Positions 24,401 through 37,491 are shown, counted from the first letter of the stretch. The stretch: DNA of 64,000 nucleotides from Tigriopus japonicus (GCA_010645155.1 CM021315.1:10201898-10265897), one strand, 5' to 3'. Notes: a model not told the origin generated them from the sequence alone. Numbers and translations: made by a program.

Positions 24401-27400
24401 TCTTTGAGAGAAGTCGAGAAGAGATGTTATCCCTTCGATGACGTTCTTTCAACTGAAAGTGAACCAAGATTCCCTGACACGAGACGAGGCTTTGGCAGTA
24501 ACACTAGTTATTTGTTTAGAAGGTATACAGAGCTCTACGCCTGAGGGCACTTCATGAAAGGCGCTCACCCCAACCATGACATCACACCTTATCAATACAA
24601 CTTAGAATAGAATTTTCATCAATAGCTCACAACTGTCAAAGCCCTTACTTTTGATTAACTTGAGTTTGAAATCAATGCCTTGAGGCGTGTCAATTGGCCA
24701 CAAATCTCACAGTAAATCCTTGGGTGGAATAGCCATCGTTAATGAAGACCATGGCCAATTGATTATCTTACCTTCTTATTATTATTATTTGTGGTTTCAT
24801 TCGTCATTCTCAAATGTCGTCAACAGTTGCATAACATTGTGTCATTTCTCACACATAACATTCAAGTAGTTTTTTGCGTTGTGGTAATTATTTTACAGGA
24901 AATACTATTTGTGACAAAAAGATGGAGAGATAAGGATGTGTCCAAAAATGATTTTGTTGTCGAGCTTGTCAGTAAGAGATGGTGAGAGATAGTTTAGATT
25001 TAAGTTTTTTTAGAGCTTAAGAACAACTTGGAAATCGACTTTAAGTTATTACCTCCAATTTCACGTCAAGAAATAAGTAATCGGCTAAATTCGTGGATTG
25101 TTTAAACTGAAGGGTTGACGGCAAATTCTGATCATTCATCACAATGGACAAGGTAAACGGGAATTGTTTTTAATCGTTGTGCATTCAGAACCACCAAAAC
25201 GAATTCAATTTGTTATGGCCGTTTAAATGAAGTGCAAAGTCCTCAAAATACAACGAATTTGGTATTTTTCTACCAATTACTGCTTCAATGAGGCTCCTAG
25301 ATTTGAAGCGGAAGAGAAATACCAACTAGCTACTACGTATTTGAATGAAAGAAATTGAAATGATTAGCCTTCATTAATAATCATTGATAATCAAATACAT
25401 CTCGGCTCTAAATGCATGAAAGAGGAAGCAATAATGAATGTTAGTTCCAAGTATTCGTAAGGGTTTCAAGAAAAATGAAAAGGTGACTATTTTCTTGACA
25501 TGATATTATTTTTAATTGTTGAAAAAACAAAGATTTTAGAAGGATAAATTAATATTGAACAAGTCTCCCAGAAACTTGTGAAACCGCATTTTTTCCTTCT
25601 TTATTCAAATTCAAATGGAAATGTTTGCCATCGATGGCTCATTTGTTCTCTACATAAAAGGGATTGAATTAATAAAAATGCAAGATTATTTATTGCTTTT
25701 TGATTAGCTATGGTGAATGAAAAACCAACTTATGACGCCTTAAACTTGCAAGGCATAAATTATGACGTCTTGATATTAAATTCAAAATTCAAACTTCTTC
25801 AAATTCGGGAAAAAATGATACTGTTTTTCACTTTTGAATACAACTTTTCTAAAACTCTCTTTCTTAAACTCTAAATTTCTCATTCAATTGCCACCCTCTA
25901 AAACAAAAATAAATTCAAAAAGGCTACCCTGCTCATTCATGCTTCTGAAAATTCATGATGTATGGCCGAATAAAAAGCTCAATCATTCCATTTGCCCATA
26001 AGAAGTCAAACTGTTTTAGATTGACAGATATTTATTGACTTTTGTGATTCATTTCATTTATTTTTAACTCTATTGTTCGTATGCTTGCCTTTAGAAAGCT
26101 CTTTTGTCGTTTGTGTTGTTCGTATCGGAACCTTAGGAATTGATTTTTTCACTCAAAAACATTCGTTTAAAGTAAAATCAAGAGATCCCTTGTTTTAAAA
26201 TTAACCTTTTCGTTGTTTTCTTGTGTAAGAATTGCCCCTTTTCTCAACCCACCAATGAATGAGTTTGAAACTTCAAGGTTGTCGTCGATTAGCACGTTCG
26301 AAATGATTGGCCTCAAAAAAGGTTTTGTTCGGCATTTGTTGCCACGAACAAACGTGCTCTTTTGTTTGTCCCATTTCAATTCACAACTCACATGCCAATA
26401 ATAATGAGTGCTACCACCATACGAGTCTCAAATTTGCTTGGCTTGCATCCTTTTGTAAGTACTATCGCCTCTTGATTTGAAGGAAACAAAGGTATTCGTT
26501 CCTCGAGACACATCCTCTTCAACAACCAATGAATTCATGATGGTTATTATGACAAAGCAATTTTCGTTCGCACCCAGACCCTTCATATTATTACCTCAAC
26601 CAAACTTGACGGGGTGATGCAGTACAAATACGAGTTCCACACACAAAAACGTCCAATTATCTAACCTCTGCATAACCTACAGTAGGTGCCAAATGATGGC
26701 AGCTCCATCCGTTCGAAGCTATAGTACGACGTGTATTTGATGAAATCTGGCATCACGAACGACGCATCATCATACACTATTGGACCACTTTAATCTAGGA
26801 CGGGAAACCGAGTTTTTTGGGAATCTCAATAATGACCTATTTAATGTCACTAAAAATAACAGGAAGGTACCTGGAGGAAAGTGAATTTGTGTTTAAACAA
26901 AATTCGATACGTTGAATAATTGTCAAGATATTAAGATGAAAATATATTAAAATATTTTTATAAATATAAGAAATGAAATCTTACTGAATATATTAAGATG
27001 AAAATAGTGAAAACCGAACTATTTTAGACACTAAAAAACCCTAAAACGGGCCTTTTCGAACCAAGCACTCACTATCTTGGTTCATGTCAATGCTTTAGAA
27101 GTTCTTGTTACGGTGCTTGAAAGAGATCACTTAAAAGAAGATCAATTGTGGCAAACAAAACAAGCAAAAACCATCAATCTGACCCAAAACTAAGGCGAGA
27201 CATGAAAAGACTAAAGACGTAATCTGATTGTTATTCAGACATCAGTCAGTCAGTCAAAATGTAGCAAGCAAGCAAGCATCATATTCAGATTGCGCGATTA
27301 GAGATCCTTTTTTGAATCAATATCTACGATTACAAACGAATGTGGAATGATAAGCACTGTAGTATGATGGTATCCTTTTAGTTAGTACGTAGAAGGATAA

Positions 27401-30163
27401 AAAGGAAAATTTAAAGTCATATTAAAGCAACATAATGACATACTGTCTAAAACAATATTTGCTAATTCCTCTAATTCATGTCAATATCTTCATAGGGTCA
27501 GCAAAATGTTTTATTTAAGAGAATGTTTTTTTAGCTTGCCGTAACTCTTGGATATCCTTGATTCTGCAAGTTATGTAATATCATACCTCATAAAATGTTT
27601 GCTTAAACAAACATGAGGTTAAGCTTTTTCTGCAATTATTGACAAAGAAAACCAAACACAATCTCTCAAGTACATTTCCAGTATTCCGGCTTCTTTCATT
27701 ATCACAGAATGTCAAAAAGGCCGGTTCCACCACAATGTTGAATAACATTGATTTCATCAATTAAAAATAGTTTTTTAGATTTACTTCTTATAGTCTAAAT
27801 GTTACAACAAAATGGGCCAAGATTCCGAAAAAATGAAATCAGTTCAATGAAATCAAGTTTCATAGTGCAGATTTTTTGTTGAGGTGTGCATTTCAAATTA
27901 GCTCAAATAACTATATCAAATCGTTTAAAATCACTGAAACCGCTAATTATTTTTATTTTTTATAATTATTTATTCGAGCTAATTTGAAATACACCCTATA
28001 GTTATAAAAACAATTTTGGGGTAATTTGGTTATATATTCGACCTTAGTTAATTACCAATCCGCATGACTTTCCTGTCTTTAAACATAATAATAATATTTT
28101 ATATATGACGTATATAATATGACGAGAAATCCGTATGAAATCTAGTGCAAAAGTTCAGCCCTATATTTGATTTCGGTGTGGTTTAACAAAACCCAAAAAC
28201 CGACCAACACTTATCAGAGTTTCGGAAGTTTCAATCGTTACTTTTTTATCAAAAAAAGCGAGCAAGTTTGTAAAAGGCTCCCACCCTTTTTTTATTCCTC
28301 ACCTTATGTTTCTTTGTACTTGTCTGAGAAAAAGAAAAAAATATATTTTCCAATTTTCAATGTCGGGCTTTTCAAACTCTTTTGCAACCTACATTTTAGA
28401 TAATGATGATTTGGTTCATCAATTTCCGAAAAAAGCAGCAGCAAGTTTTTTTGAACTGGATGGGTTATCTCATTGTCGCACCTAAGGTTATGAATGCCAA
28501 AAATAGTTTATCGTACCCATCTCCGGACCTTTTGTGTAAAACTCCCTCTGCTTAACTACCCCAATTTAGATTAGAGCCTTAGCTCCAGCTTAGATGTAGT
28601 TCTAGATAGATCTTCTTTGATCCACATGGCAACCAAAAGAAACTCTTGGGAGTTTCTGCCTCAAAAGTTTCAGAATATATAATCAAACTAATTCGGATTA
28701 GGTGCGTTTGAGAACACAGACGAGTTCTCTTTCCTCATAGGATCATCCAAACACTTCAACGAACTTTATTGAACTTGTTAAAATATTCAGAATTTGTTCA
28801 AAATCATCATCAGGTTTGAAATCTCTTTTTTAGAGTACAGATTTTCATGTCGTGTCATCGAATTTAAATCGATATGGTGTGCATATTTTTAGCGAGTAAA
28901 AGGGATTCTTTAAAGGGTGCTCTAAAAAAACGGAACACCTAAGTATATCATCCGTATTTTTCAATAGGCGATTTCATGAATCTCAACTTAGCTTATCACC
29001 TGGTGTGAAAAGGTAGAAAGGATATTTTCCGTCAAACAATATTTACTTAACGGCAATTCTTCTTGTAAAAGATCCTCTTTGAAAGCATAGTGTTCATGAT
29101 CGCGCTTTTTTCCATTTTTCGGAATTTAGACTACGATAAAAATTGTGCAGAACTGAAGTAAACAAAAACACATGTTTCTTAAGGATTGTTATTATTTAAC
29201 GCATCTTTATGAGGCGAATTCATCTTTTGTAGGAAAAAAACATTTCTGAATTCAGCCAAAGCTTGCATTTCTATTTTGTATGAATCACCTTGCTTTTGTC
29301 GTTATTTGCAAGTTCCTTCGTTCTTTTGTTTTTTACATTTTTTTTGTTTTTCTGCCAGTTTTGAAATCTACAATGTGATTAATTTTGAAAACAAAATAAA
29401 TTCCATCTTAAAGAAAGAAAAAGAAAATAAAATCAATCAGGATTTTTTTTTAGAAAAAAAACGAATATGAACCCATACTGATTTAACGTGCTTAGAGGTT
29501 TAAATAGTTAGTTTTAAATTTTGGCTATTTTTGTTCTGGATTATTTATCATTGGATTTATTGGGTTATAAAATTTAGATTCCTTGATAAGAATATTCACC
29601 CCTTCTAATGAATTGTTCACCTTGAAGTTAAATTCCACCCATTACGGGAAAAGAAAAAAAAATTTTTAAATCAGTTCTGTAAGAATGACATATACAGTGC
29701 AAACCATCGTCGAGTTAAGTCAGCTCACTGCGTTATTTGACTACAAAACCAGCCTTTCTTTTTGACTTCTACTCAAGTAACATTTTCTATGCTTTAATCA
29801 TTCACATTGTTTTATACCCAATTATATCCCAATGCCCTGAACAGATCCCTCTATTTTTGCTCGTCAAGAATTGCTTGTTCCTGCGTTACTAAACTGTACC
29901 ATCTCAACCATCACAAAAAAGTTTAAAGTCCTCACATTCCAAATGAAACAGGCCCGGTTTTCACACCCTATCCACGTCCGCATAATATTAATATTACTTA
30001 GACACTCTTCAACCTGTCAAATAGCTCAGTAATATTAGTAAAAGTGGAAGGGTGAGACCATTGGACGAGATGGTATCGGCCAGTACAACAGGATGAACGT
30101 ACAGAGCAGAAAAATAGACAGGAAGCTCCAAAACTCACTCACAATAGAGAACTCGCTCACCAA
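21491..30163. other. Long AT-rich stretch without a recognised gene
   Basis: Mostly AT-rich spacer. An open frame on the plus strand at 22307-22606 has coding-like lysine and glutamate-rich composition and a weak donor after ccaataatcaag, but no recognisable domain. Frames near 23570-24060 overlap on both strands and are unconvincing. Simple repeats: tta run at 24776-24787, cagtcagtcagtc near 27244, gcaagcaagcaagc near 27265. Nothing else stands out apart from the inverted repeat at 27881-27998. Confidence 0.4.
27881..27998. repeat. Small inverted-repeat element
   Basis: gtgcatttcaaattagctca near 27886 is inverted as tgagct-like gagctaatttgaaatacac near 27975-27993. The 25-bp arms have two mismatches, with an AT-only interior. 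About 118 bp in all, the size of a small MITE. No duplication checked with confidence. Confidence 0.55.
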
Positions 30164-30282
30164 AAGGAATGTCACTTCCGATTTTCCGACATTTTCGTTC
30201 GAAACTCCCAAAGAGCCAACTATATGGCAACTTTCACACCCATCAAGTCCCAGTCTGAATGTCAGTGAGACATGTCACAAAA
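30164..30282. repeat. Copy 1 of a 119-bp direct repeat flanking the gap
   Basis: Identical in length and nearly in sequence to 30386-30504, in the same orientation. I count three single-base differences (for example tatatgg against tacatgg). It runs directly into the run of N. Confidence 0.9.
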
Positions 30283-30385
30283 NNNNNNNNNNNNNNNNNN
30301 NNNNNNNNNNNNNNNNNNNNNNNNNNNNNNNNNNNNNNNNNNNNNNNNNNNNNNNNNNNNNNNNNNNNNNNNNNNNNNNNNNNNN
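30283..30385. other. Assembly gap, 103 N
   Basis: Run of unknown bases. The gap starts at the end of copy 1 of a 119-bp repeat and ends at the start of copy 2, so its true content may be further repeat units or nothing at all. The X-filled open frames that cross it are not real coding evidence. Confidence 0.98.
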
Positions 30386-30504
30386 AAGGAATGTCACTTC
30401 CGATTTTCCGACATTTTCGTTCGAAACTCCCAAAGAGCCAACTACATGGTAACTTTAACACCCATCAAGTCCCAGTCTGAATGTCAGTGAGACATGTCAC
30501 AAAA
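30386..30504. repeat. Copy 2 of the 119-bp direct repeat
   Basis: Starts aaggaatgtcacttccgatt directly after the gap and ends gacatgtcacaaaa, as copy 1 does before the gap. Either a real tandem repeat that broke the assembly, or two ends of one region that were not merged (allelic or overlap artefact). Confidence 0.9.
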
Positions 30505-30674
30505 GAGGTCATTGCGATGAGCTCTATGTAATGGATGGAGAGATGGTGATTAGTCGAGAGAGGGCTCACAAGTGTTAGATCAGGTTCAAAGGCACATTGA
30601 AACCAATGTGTTCAAAGCAATGAGAGAGAGTGGAAATAGTTGAGACTGATTTTAAAGTGGATGACCTGTTAAGG

Positions 30675-33600
30675 ATGAGATCATGGCTTCTGGCCATCAT
30701 CAGCATCCAAGGTAAGAAAAGGAATGGTTCTCTCATTACCAAGAATTGAAGTGAGTCTGACAGTTGTGTTTCAGTTTCGACACCTATCGAAATACGCCAT
30801 CTGTGGGTTCCTGGATCCATGGAAAATGGCACAGTGGATTCGGCTATCCTGGAATGTGACTATTTGTTGGACGAAAGGGACCGATCCTCTTTGGAAGTCA
30901 AATGGTACTTCAGACACGATCCTATTCCCATCTTTCAATGGGTTCCACCCAATGCTCCACAGGTTTGTTTTTCAGTTTTCAGTGCATTTTTCCGGGTTTT
31001 TGTTGACGATTAAATGGAGGTGTTGTGGAGTGTATGAATGGAAAACTACTTGGACTTTCTAGTTGTACGATTGGCAAGATCCTTTTTACGAAAATTGTGG
31101 AAGGAAACAGTGTCAGTTTATTGGAAAATACACATTCAGAATTCAGTATTACGCGAACCATTTTGGGACACTTTCTCGTTTGGAATTAAATGGCTCATAA
31201 GTAGTAATACGTTTTTTAAACAACCAGAGAGACATATAACTATAACTATATCCTTGGAACAGCAGACTAGTAAGCAATTTATCCATCTTTTTACCAATAA
31301 GTTATCACTTCATATAATATCGATCTAGACGTCAATACGATGTATCCGTTTTGGCCCCTAATCAAACATTTTTTTCCCAAAGAGAACGCTCATTGTTCCA
31401 ACGTTGCCCAGCCTTTCATGTTAATGAATTCTGTATGAATGCGTCATAATGCTTTCGATAAGAATTGCGTTCAATATTGTGTCCAAGTCTCGAAATTTGT
31501 TCCATGGATCGTCGTCCCCATGTCTTCTAAGCACGAACGAACTTAAGACACTCCCTCACTCTCAAGAACGTGGCTCTTTAAGACACCCCAAAAGTAATTC
31601 CAAAGTTGGTCTCACATGACCTTCATTCATATGGGTTGTGTCATTGCAGGTGCTGAACAAGTTTCGTCGGTTCATCAATCTTCATTATCTGGTCACAGAT
31701 GATCCCTACACCGAGCATCGAGCCATTCACCTCCAACCTATTAGTTCAGAACTCTCGGGACGATATTCGTGCCGAGTCTCTTCAAATTACGACGACAAGA
31801 TCGCCTCCAAGGACATGATCATTTATGGTGAGGGAAAGCCTTTGGACTCGCAACAACCTCCCTTATGAGTTTTTGTCCATATTGAAACGCACTCAAAGCT
31901 TGAGCGCAACCAAGATCCACTAAATTTCTCTGGAGCACAGGGCGGACATACGGAAATTTTTGTTGGATGAGTTACAGCTGTTGAAGAGCCAAGGTTGCAG
32001 GTGAAAACTTGATATTTCCGAAGATTATTACTTAAGTTGTGCCCAAACAAACAACAAGTGACCCTGACTTCATCCTAGGGATGGATGACAGCGGCAATTT
32101 TGCCCTCGACTCCGACACCGACACCGACACCTGTGTTGAAGTTGCCAATCAACGTCGTGGTGTCGACACTGACACAGATAGCGTGTTCCTTATAATTTAG
32201 TCAAACAAAATGTGCCCTTTTGGACTGTATGTAATATGGAGCACCAGTTTTGACAGACCTACGCATTCTAAAGACATTTAAGTCAATGTTAGTGCAACAT
32301 AAATTGGAGAGAGGGAAAATAAGCTTACAGTTTACAATACCCTAGCTGGGTGTGTGATTTTCTTGCATTGTGTTTATCTTTTTGATGGAACCAAAAATGA
32401 TGATATTGGATTTTGTTTAGTCCTTCACATTTACAATCAAAATTGGGATCAAGTTTTTGGGCGGGCAGTACGTTTTTCAAAAACTCTTGAAGCCTTATAC
32501 GTCGGCACCAGAGACCTGGTTTGATGCCGATACCGAAAGCCCAAAAAGTTGGTGTCAACACCTTGGCACCGACACCGGCTTCTCGCCCACCCCTACTTCA
32601 ACCCTACAAACGAAACGAACTTGTTTGGGCACAACTCCTTGGAAAACGTTACAGCCAAAGGTCAGCTGGGGCCTGAAAATTGTCCAACAAAATGATAGGC
32701 CTGTCTGCCCCAGCGTCTCCTCTTTGCCAACTCTGTGCTCTGGAGTGTTAGGTTTGGGATGATAATTTTGATTTCTTGTAGCACCCATAGATCGTTTATT
32801 AATCACTAGATAGCTTGCAAGCTTTAGTCAGGCTGATTTGGCAAAGGGGGCGGCGGAATGCGTTGTATTTGTGAAGAAAATGTCGCCCTCACAACTGTTG
32901 AGTGGACAGTTAGTGTGACCAAACATGCGAATCAAGACCAACTTTTTGAAGGTTATTCTTGAAGCCAAAAGTTATATTTTGTCCATACATCTATTGGATT
33001 AACCTTACATAACGCAACAGCTTATATTTGTGTTCTTCCTATCAGTGACTTATTCAATGCATTGGCAAAAAAGTTCCTACTTGTAATATTCAAATCCAAG
33101 CCATGGTTAGTTACCTAGTGACGTCTTTGGTCGTTCAAGTAAGTGACCACTAGCAATAGCAAAAAATGATCCAAAAAGAATACTCAATTCCACCTTTGAT
33201 TCATCAATTGCATGGTTGTCATTTGCTTGGTCATACATTTCAAATGTTCCCGCACTTTTGTCCGCTCAACAGTTGGCGATGGGCGACACTAGGGACCCTC
33301 TCAGAGATTGGCATTCAAATCTATGATTGCCCGACCCGGCACGGACTGTCTGTGACGTCATTCATCATGCGGGAAGCCGACGTTCATGATTAAAGGAACC
33401 TTTACTTCTAAGAAACACATCTAAACTATTTCACTCATTTGATAGGGCAGTTTGGTTATTGAAAATCCTCAAGTCTGCTGGAAATGTGTCTAAGGTATTT
33501 ACCTGATATGAAAAAAGTGAATTTGAATTAGTCTGGAGCTGAAACAAGGGCCATTTAATGTCACATGATCGGGTGATTGACAACAAAATCTCAGTGATGT

Positions 33601-36600
33601 GAAATCTCGGCTTGCGCAAGTTTTTTTACGGGAGGTTGCAAGGTAGGGTTACTGCTTGGAGAATGGGTGCTTTGCTCTTGTATATGAGCGAACACGAATG
33701 GGAGTTTGATTTGCAACCCTGCTCAGAAGTCACTACAGTCAGGGATGCCATGCCTTTTGGTGCTCTTTAAAGAAAAAAACGGGTTTATAAATACTGGTAG
33801 ACAGAGGGGAATTTGATTTCACATAGGTAAATTGGCAACCCCATCACCAAGTAAAAGCACTACAAAATCAACAAAGAAGAACCACTCTTGTTTATTATTG
33901 AACTTTGTGAGAATAAGCTGAATGTTCAACTGAATGCTCTTGACCAATCACCAGCGTGAATCATCGGCACCGTGTGTTAGCCTACGAATGCCAATCTCTG
34001 CCTTTTAGTATTTCTAGGCGACACGATTTTACGATTACACTCCCTCTAGTATTTAATGGATCTCAATGGTAGCACCAAGTAAATTCCGTTCTACGGACAG
34101 GAAAATTTTCGTTGTTCTGATAAATATTTTCACAAATTAAAACAGATCTTCCGTAAATATTAATATCATGTAACACTATCAACTACTAAATTATTTACGA
34201 AAAAAGAATTTAAAAATGTGCAATTTAAGTTAGTTTAAAGTTATAATAAATGTTATCATTGAATACAGAAAATAATAGAGAAATGTAAATCTTTCTCTTA
34301 GTTTCGTAATGTTGAAAATGTAATTTGTATTTCTTGGCAATTACTTTGACACATAAACAGAGCATTCCGTGGTATATTTTGATAAAATTTGAAGTTTTAA
34401 AGTAGTGGTAGCTTCTTAACTGCACCATATGTACAGTATTCATGTAATTTTGCTTCAATTGATAACTAAGGACCTTTTCATTATCTATTACTATGATTTT
34501 GGAATATTTATTCGTTTTAGTGGTTTTAAGTGATTTATTGTAGTTATTTGAGCTGATAAAAAATGTACACCTTCACAAACTATTTTCCTTATGATACTCT
34601 GATATCTGAAAACGCCATTAGAAGTCTTGGCATTTGTGCAAACACTTTTTTAGAACTTAGGTAACCACCCTGTACTCTTAGGCATTTATTATACTCTTAA
34701 GTATTTTTGATTTATATTATATTTATATTTGACTCTTTAAATGTCATTCTACAAACGCAGATTTGTAGTTGAACATCAGTCTATGCGCAATTTTGTCCAT
34801 AAGCGGCCATTTTCTGCCACTTTCTGCCATTTTTTTCTGCCATTTTCTGCCGCAGTAAATACAGTAAAAGCCAAAATTTGCCATCCCTGTTTCATATCCA
34901 TTACAAACTGCAGTAAATCTCGGCTCGATCTTGGTCGGTCATGTTAAATCTTGTAAATTATAGAAATCCTTGTTTTGTGCTATCTTTGGCATTTTGCTTT
35001 GAGAAAACTTTTCACTCCGACATTTGATTTGGGTGAAAAATGAAATAACTATTCTTCCCAACAAAGTACGTTAGATCACATTTGCAGAAGATCACAATTG
35101 ATTGATTCCTACTACCGAAATCATAATTCTTGTCTCTAGCCTCGTTGTCCACAAAATTCAGTGGTTCACGGCTGAACAAACAGTTGGGAGAGATATGCCC
35201 TAAGGAACAAAAAGAAACTTTCAAGAAATGTAACTTTCAATGAATGAGGGATCTCTCGAGATAATCATCTTGCCTAAATATAGCCGTAAGAAAAGGCTAA
35301 CGTCTTTCGAAAACGTTTCATGAGAGTGCAGTTCGCCACCATAAGCTTTTGTTCTTGTAGCTCCTCCGAAGAAAGTAGAAATGGACTTCTTTTGGCCTTC
35401 ACCTGACCTTCTGAACTTGACGTGCCGCGTAGATCAGATCTATCCTGAACCCATCATCAGCATTCTACTCAGAAACCAACAACCCAAAGCCATGAAAGCA
35501 GCTGATCTTCCACCATTATCTCTGTCAAACAGACCGAAGAAGGATGAAGGCCATAACAGGTAAGAAGAGGGAGTGGCCGTCAATAGACAAAGGTTCACAC
35601 TTCTAGCAACAAACAAAGCCAATAGCAAACAGATGGGCTGAACTAAGTGAGACACAAAATTGCAACATAAATCCTTTGTGCGATATCTAGCAAAATTAAG
35701 GCACTCGGGAGAATGTTCCACCCACTTGTTGAAGATTTCTGAAGCTCATAAGAGACGATGACTGGGATACAAGATTTATGATCAGACCTGATTTTGGAGC
35801 TTTAGTGCTAAAGTGAGAGCAGAGACAGAATGTATTTCTTGCCAGGACTTGTTGATAAGAGTTTTATGAGCTATTCGTCATCAAATCTGGAAAGCCTTTA
35901 CCTGACTGGTTTGGAACAGATTTGGGAGTCCCAAAATAGACAACGATTAGTGAGAAACTCCTAACATTCTTAGCCTGACTGGAATAGTTCAGAAACCACT
36001 GGAAAGTGGACAACCAGGGTTTGAGAATCTGACTTACAAGGTTTAATATAAGAAATTTTTAATGCTAGTCTGTGAGGAACACCAAGAGTGATTCTTCAAT
36101 CAAGACTTTATCTTTTTCATATGCGGCTTTGAGTGTGGTGTTTGCAAATTGAATCATCAATTTCTTATGTAGTTCTGAGGCACAAAGTTAGTGCTTTTCA
36201 TTTACATTTTTTTTACCAAAAACACAATGGTTTTGTGCTCTAAAATCTGCAAAAATTGGAGCTTCAAAAACTTTTCTATCTAAACGTTGATTTTTTGATG
36301 ATTGATTTAATCCAAGAAATAAAATCTCATTCGTTCGATCAAGAAGCACGGAAATCATGGAGTGGGAGGCTAGCAATGAGAATTATGATTTCTAGCAGAA
36401 ACGAACCATTTGCATTCTTCTGCAAATGAGAACTGGCTTGCATTGAGAAGAACATGCATTTCAAATTTCAGCCCAATCGAATGCCGGAGTGAAAAGTTAT
36501 GCCTTCTCATACTTATGTACTGAAGAGAGCATAGAATGAATGAACTCGCCCTTTTGTGGTAAAACGATTACCACAAAAGGGCTAGTTCATTCATTCTCAG

Positions 36601-37380
36601 TAGGATTTGCACTGAACTTTGAGTGAGCATAACTTTTGTCTCCGACGTTCGATTGAGCTGAAAATTGAAATACGTATTCTTGTCGACATTTGCAAGGTCT
36701 CGTTTGCAGAAGAACGTAATTGAATTGTTCTTACTGGAAATCATTATTCTCATTGCTAGCCTCCCACTCCATGATTCCAGTGCTTCTTGGTTCGATCAAG
36801 ACAGTCCATTTTCGAGAGGTTCTTTAAGACATGAAAGAACAAATCTCCTAATTTGATTATTGATTAATCTCCTCGAGAAGAGACACTGATGAGTGACGAT
36901 CCAGAGCCTCGAAAATGTATGTTTTTGGCCAATTTCAATCCTCACACTTTCAGCTTTGATGTAACCCACACAATGGATTCGACACGGCTGGTTTCGTGGT
37001 CGGATGGTTCTTATTCAGTGGTCGTGTCTGCCTTGGTGGATTACAATCGACTACCTCGTGGTTACCGAGTGACTGGCAAATCGGCTTTGGTCTCTTTGTG
37101 TTCCATTCGCTTGAATGGAACACCCTTCCATTCCGAGACGATTCAAACTCTTGATGGAACATCACATCCACTCTCGAGTTCATCACAAGCAACGCGACAA
37201 ACCCGAGGTACTGAATAAAAACATCAGATTAGGATGATGATGATGATGAATTCGGGTTCCAAGGTCTTTTTCATACATATTTTCCCCTCTATCTCTTTCC
37301 TCTTTATTCTAGGTTCGTGGATCATAATGGCGTTGTTATGGTTCCCAAAGGTTGTTTTCGCTGTCTATTTTCATCGCTGA
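30675..37380 (+). CDS. Two-Ig-domain cell-surface protein (beaten-path-like)
   Basis: Six exons join in phase: 30675-30711, 30775-30962, 31650-31827, 35361-35559, 36954-37207, 37313-37380; 307 residues. The start MRSWLLAIISIQ is a short signal peptide. Ig domain 1 has C40, W56 in VKWYF and C116 in SGRYSCRV. Ig domain 2 has C156 in LNLTCRV and C250 in ALVSLCSI. Possible N-glycosylation sites are N30 (NGT) and N153 (NLT). The last exon gives a hydrophobic tail (residues 288-305, IIMALLWFPKVVFAVYFH), either a GPI-attachment signal or a transmembrane segment. The pattern VKWYF plus QW shortly after resembles arthropod Ig proteins of the Beat type, which act in cell recognition and axon guidance; the exact subfamily is my inference. 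Intron 3 holds a hAT element and intron 4 a foldback. It converges with the V-ATPase gene. Confidence 0.85.
32076..32595. mobile_element. hAT-type non-autonomous element in the Ig gene intron
   Basis: Ends TAGGGATGGATGA and, inverted, TAGGGGTGGGCGA match at 9 of 13. The flanking 8-mers cttcatcc (32068-32075) and cttcaacc (32596-32603) agree at 7 of 8. Both subterminal regions are rich in ccgacaccgacacc-like repeats (32108-32135 and 32564-32580). 520 bp, no coding capacity. Confidence 0.65.
35000..35165. repeat. Single-arm relative of the foldback at 36332-36800
   Basis: Aligns along its length with the right arm of that element: cttttcactccgacatttga against cttttgtctccgacgttcga, then tttgcagaaga, then gaaatcataattctt against gaaatcattattctc, then tctagcctc against gctagcctc. 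Diverged by perhaps a quarter of positions. An older copy that lacks the inverted partner, in the same Ig gene, intron 3. Confidence 0.6.
36332..36800. repeat. Foldback element with 230-bp arms in Ig gene intron 4
   Basis: The left arm (36332-36562) and right arm (36568-36800) are inverted copies around a 5-bp loop. At the centre 28 of 29 bases pair (36534-36562 with 36568-36596, cgcccttttgtggtaa and its inverse). At the outer ends tcatggagtgggaggctagc near 36356 is found inverted at 36755-36775. Pairing is lower in the middle. RNA from the Ig gene would contain this as a long hairpin. Confidence 0.9.
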
Positions 37381-37384
37381 GAAC

Positions 37385-37390
37385 TTTATT
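37385..37390 (-). promoter_or_regulatory. Candidate poly(A) signal of V-ATPase subunit H
   Basis: AATAAA on the minus strand, about 200 bases after the subunit H stop at 37591 and 5 bases past the stop of the opposing Ig gene. If used, the subunit H transcript would run into the Ig gene's last exon. Confidence 0.45.
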
Positions 37391-37491
37391 CATAAATCAT
37401 AGGCAGACCCAAACACGAGGGAATTGGAAATAATTTAGGAAAATCTAGTGAAATAACTGACAACACAGCATGGGATACAAAATCATGATGG

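Noticed and set aside
30093..30490. Frames crossing the run of N
   Set aside because: Most of the frame is unknown bases; no coding evidence on either side.
33740..34889. Possible hAT element between cagggatgcc (33740) and ccatccctg (34881)
   Set aside because: Only eight terminal bases match and the flanking 8-mers actacagt and tttcatat differ, so these are probably two separate element ends.
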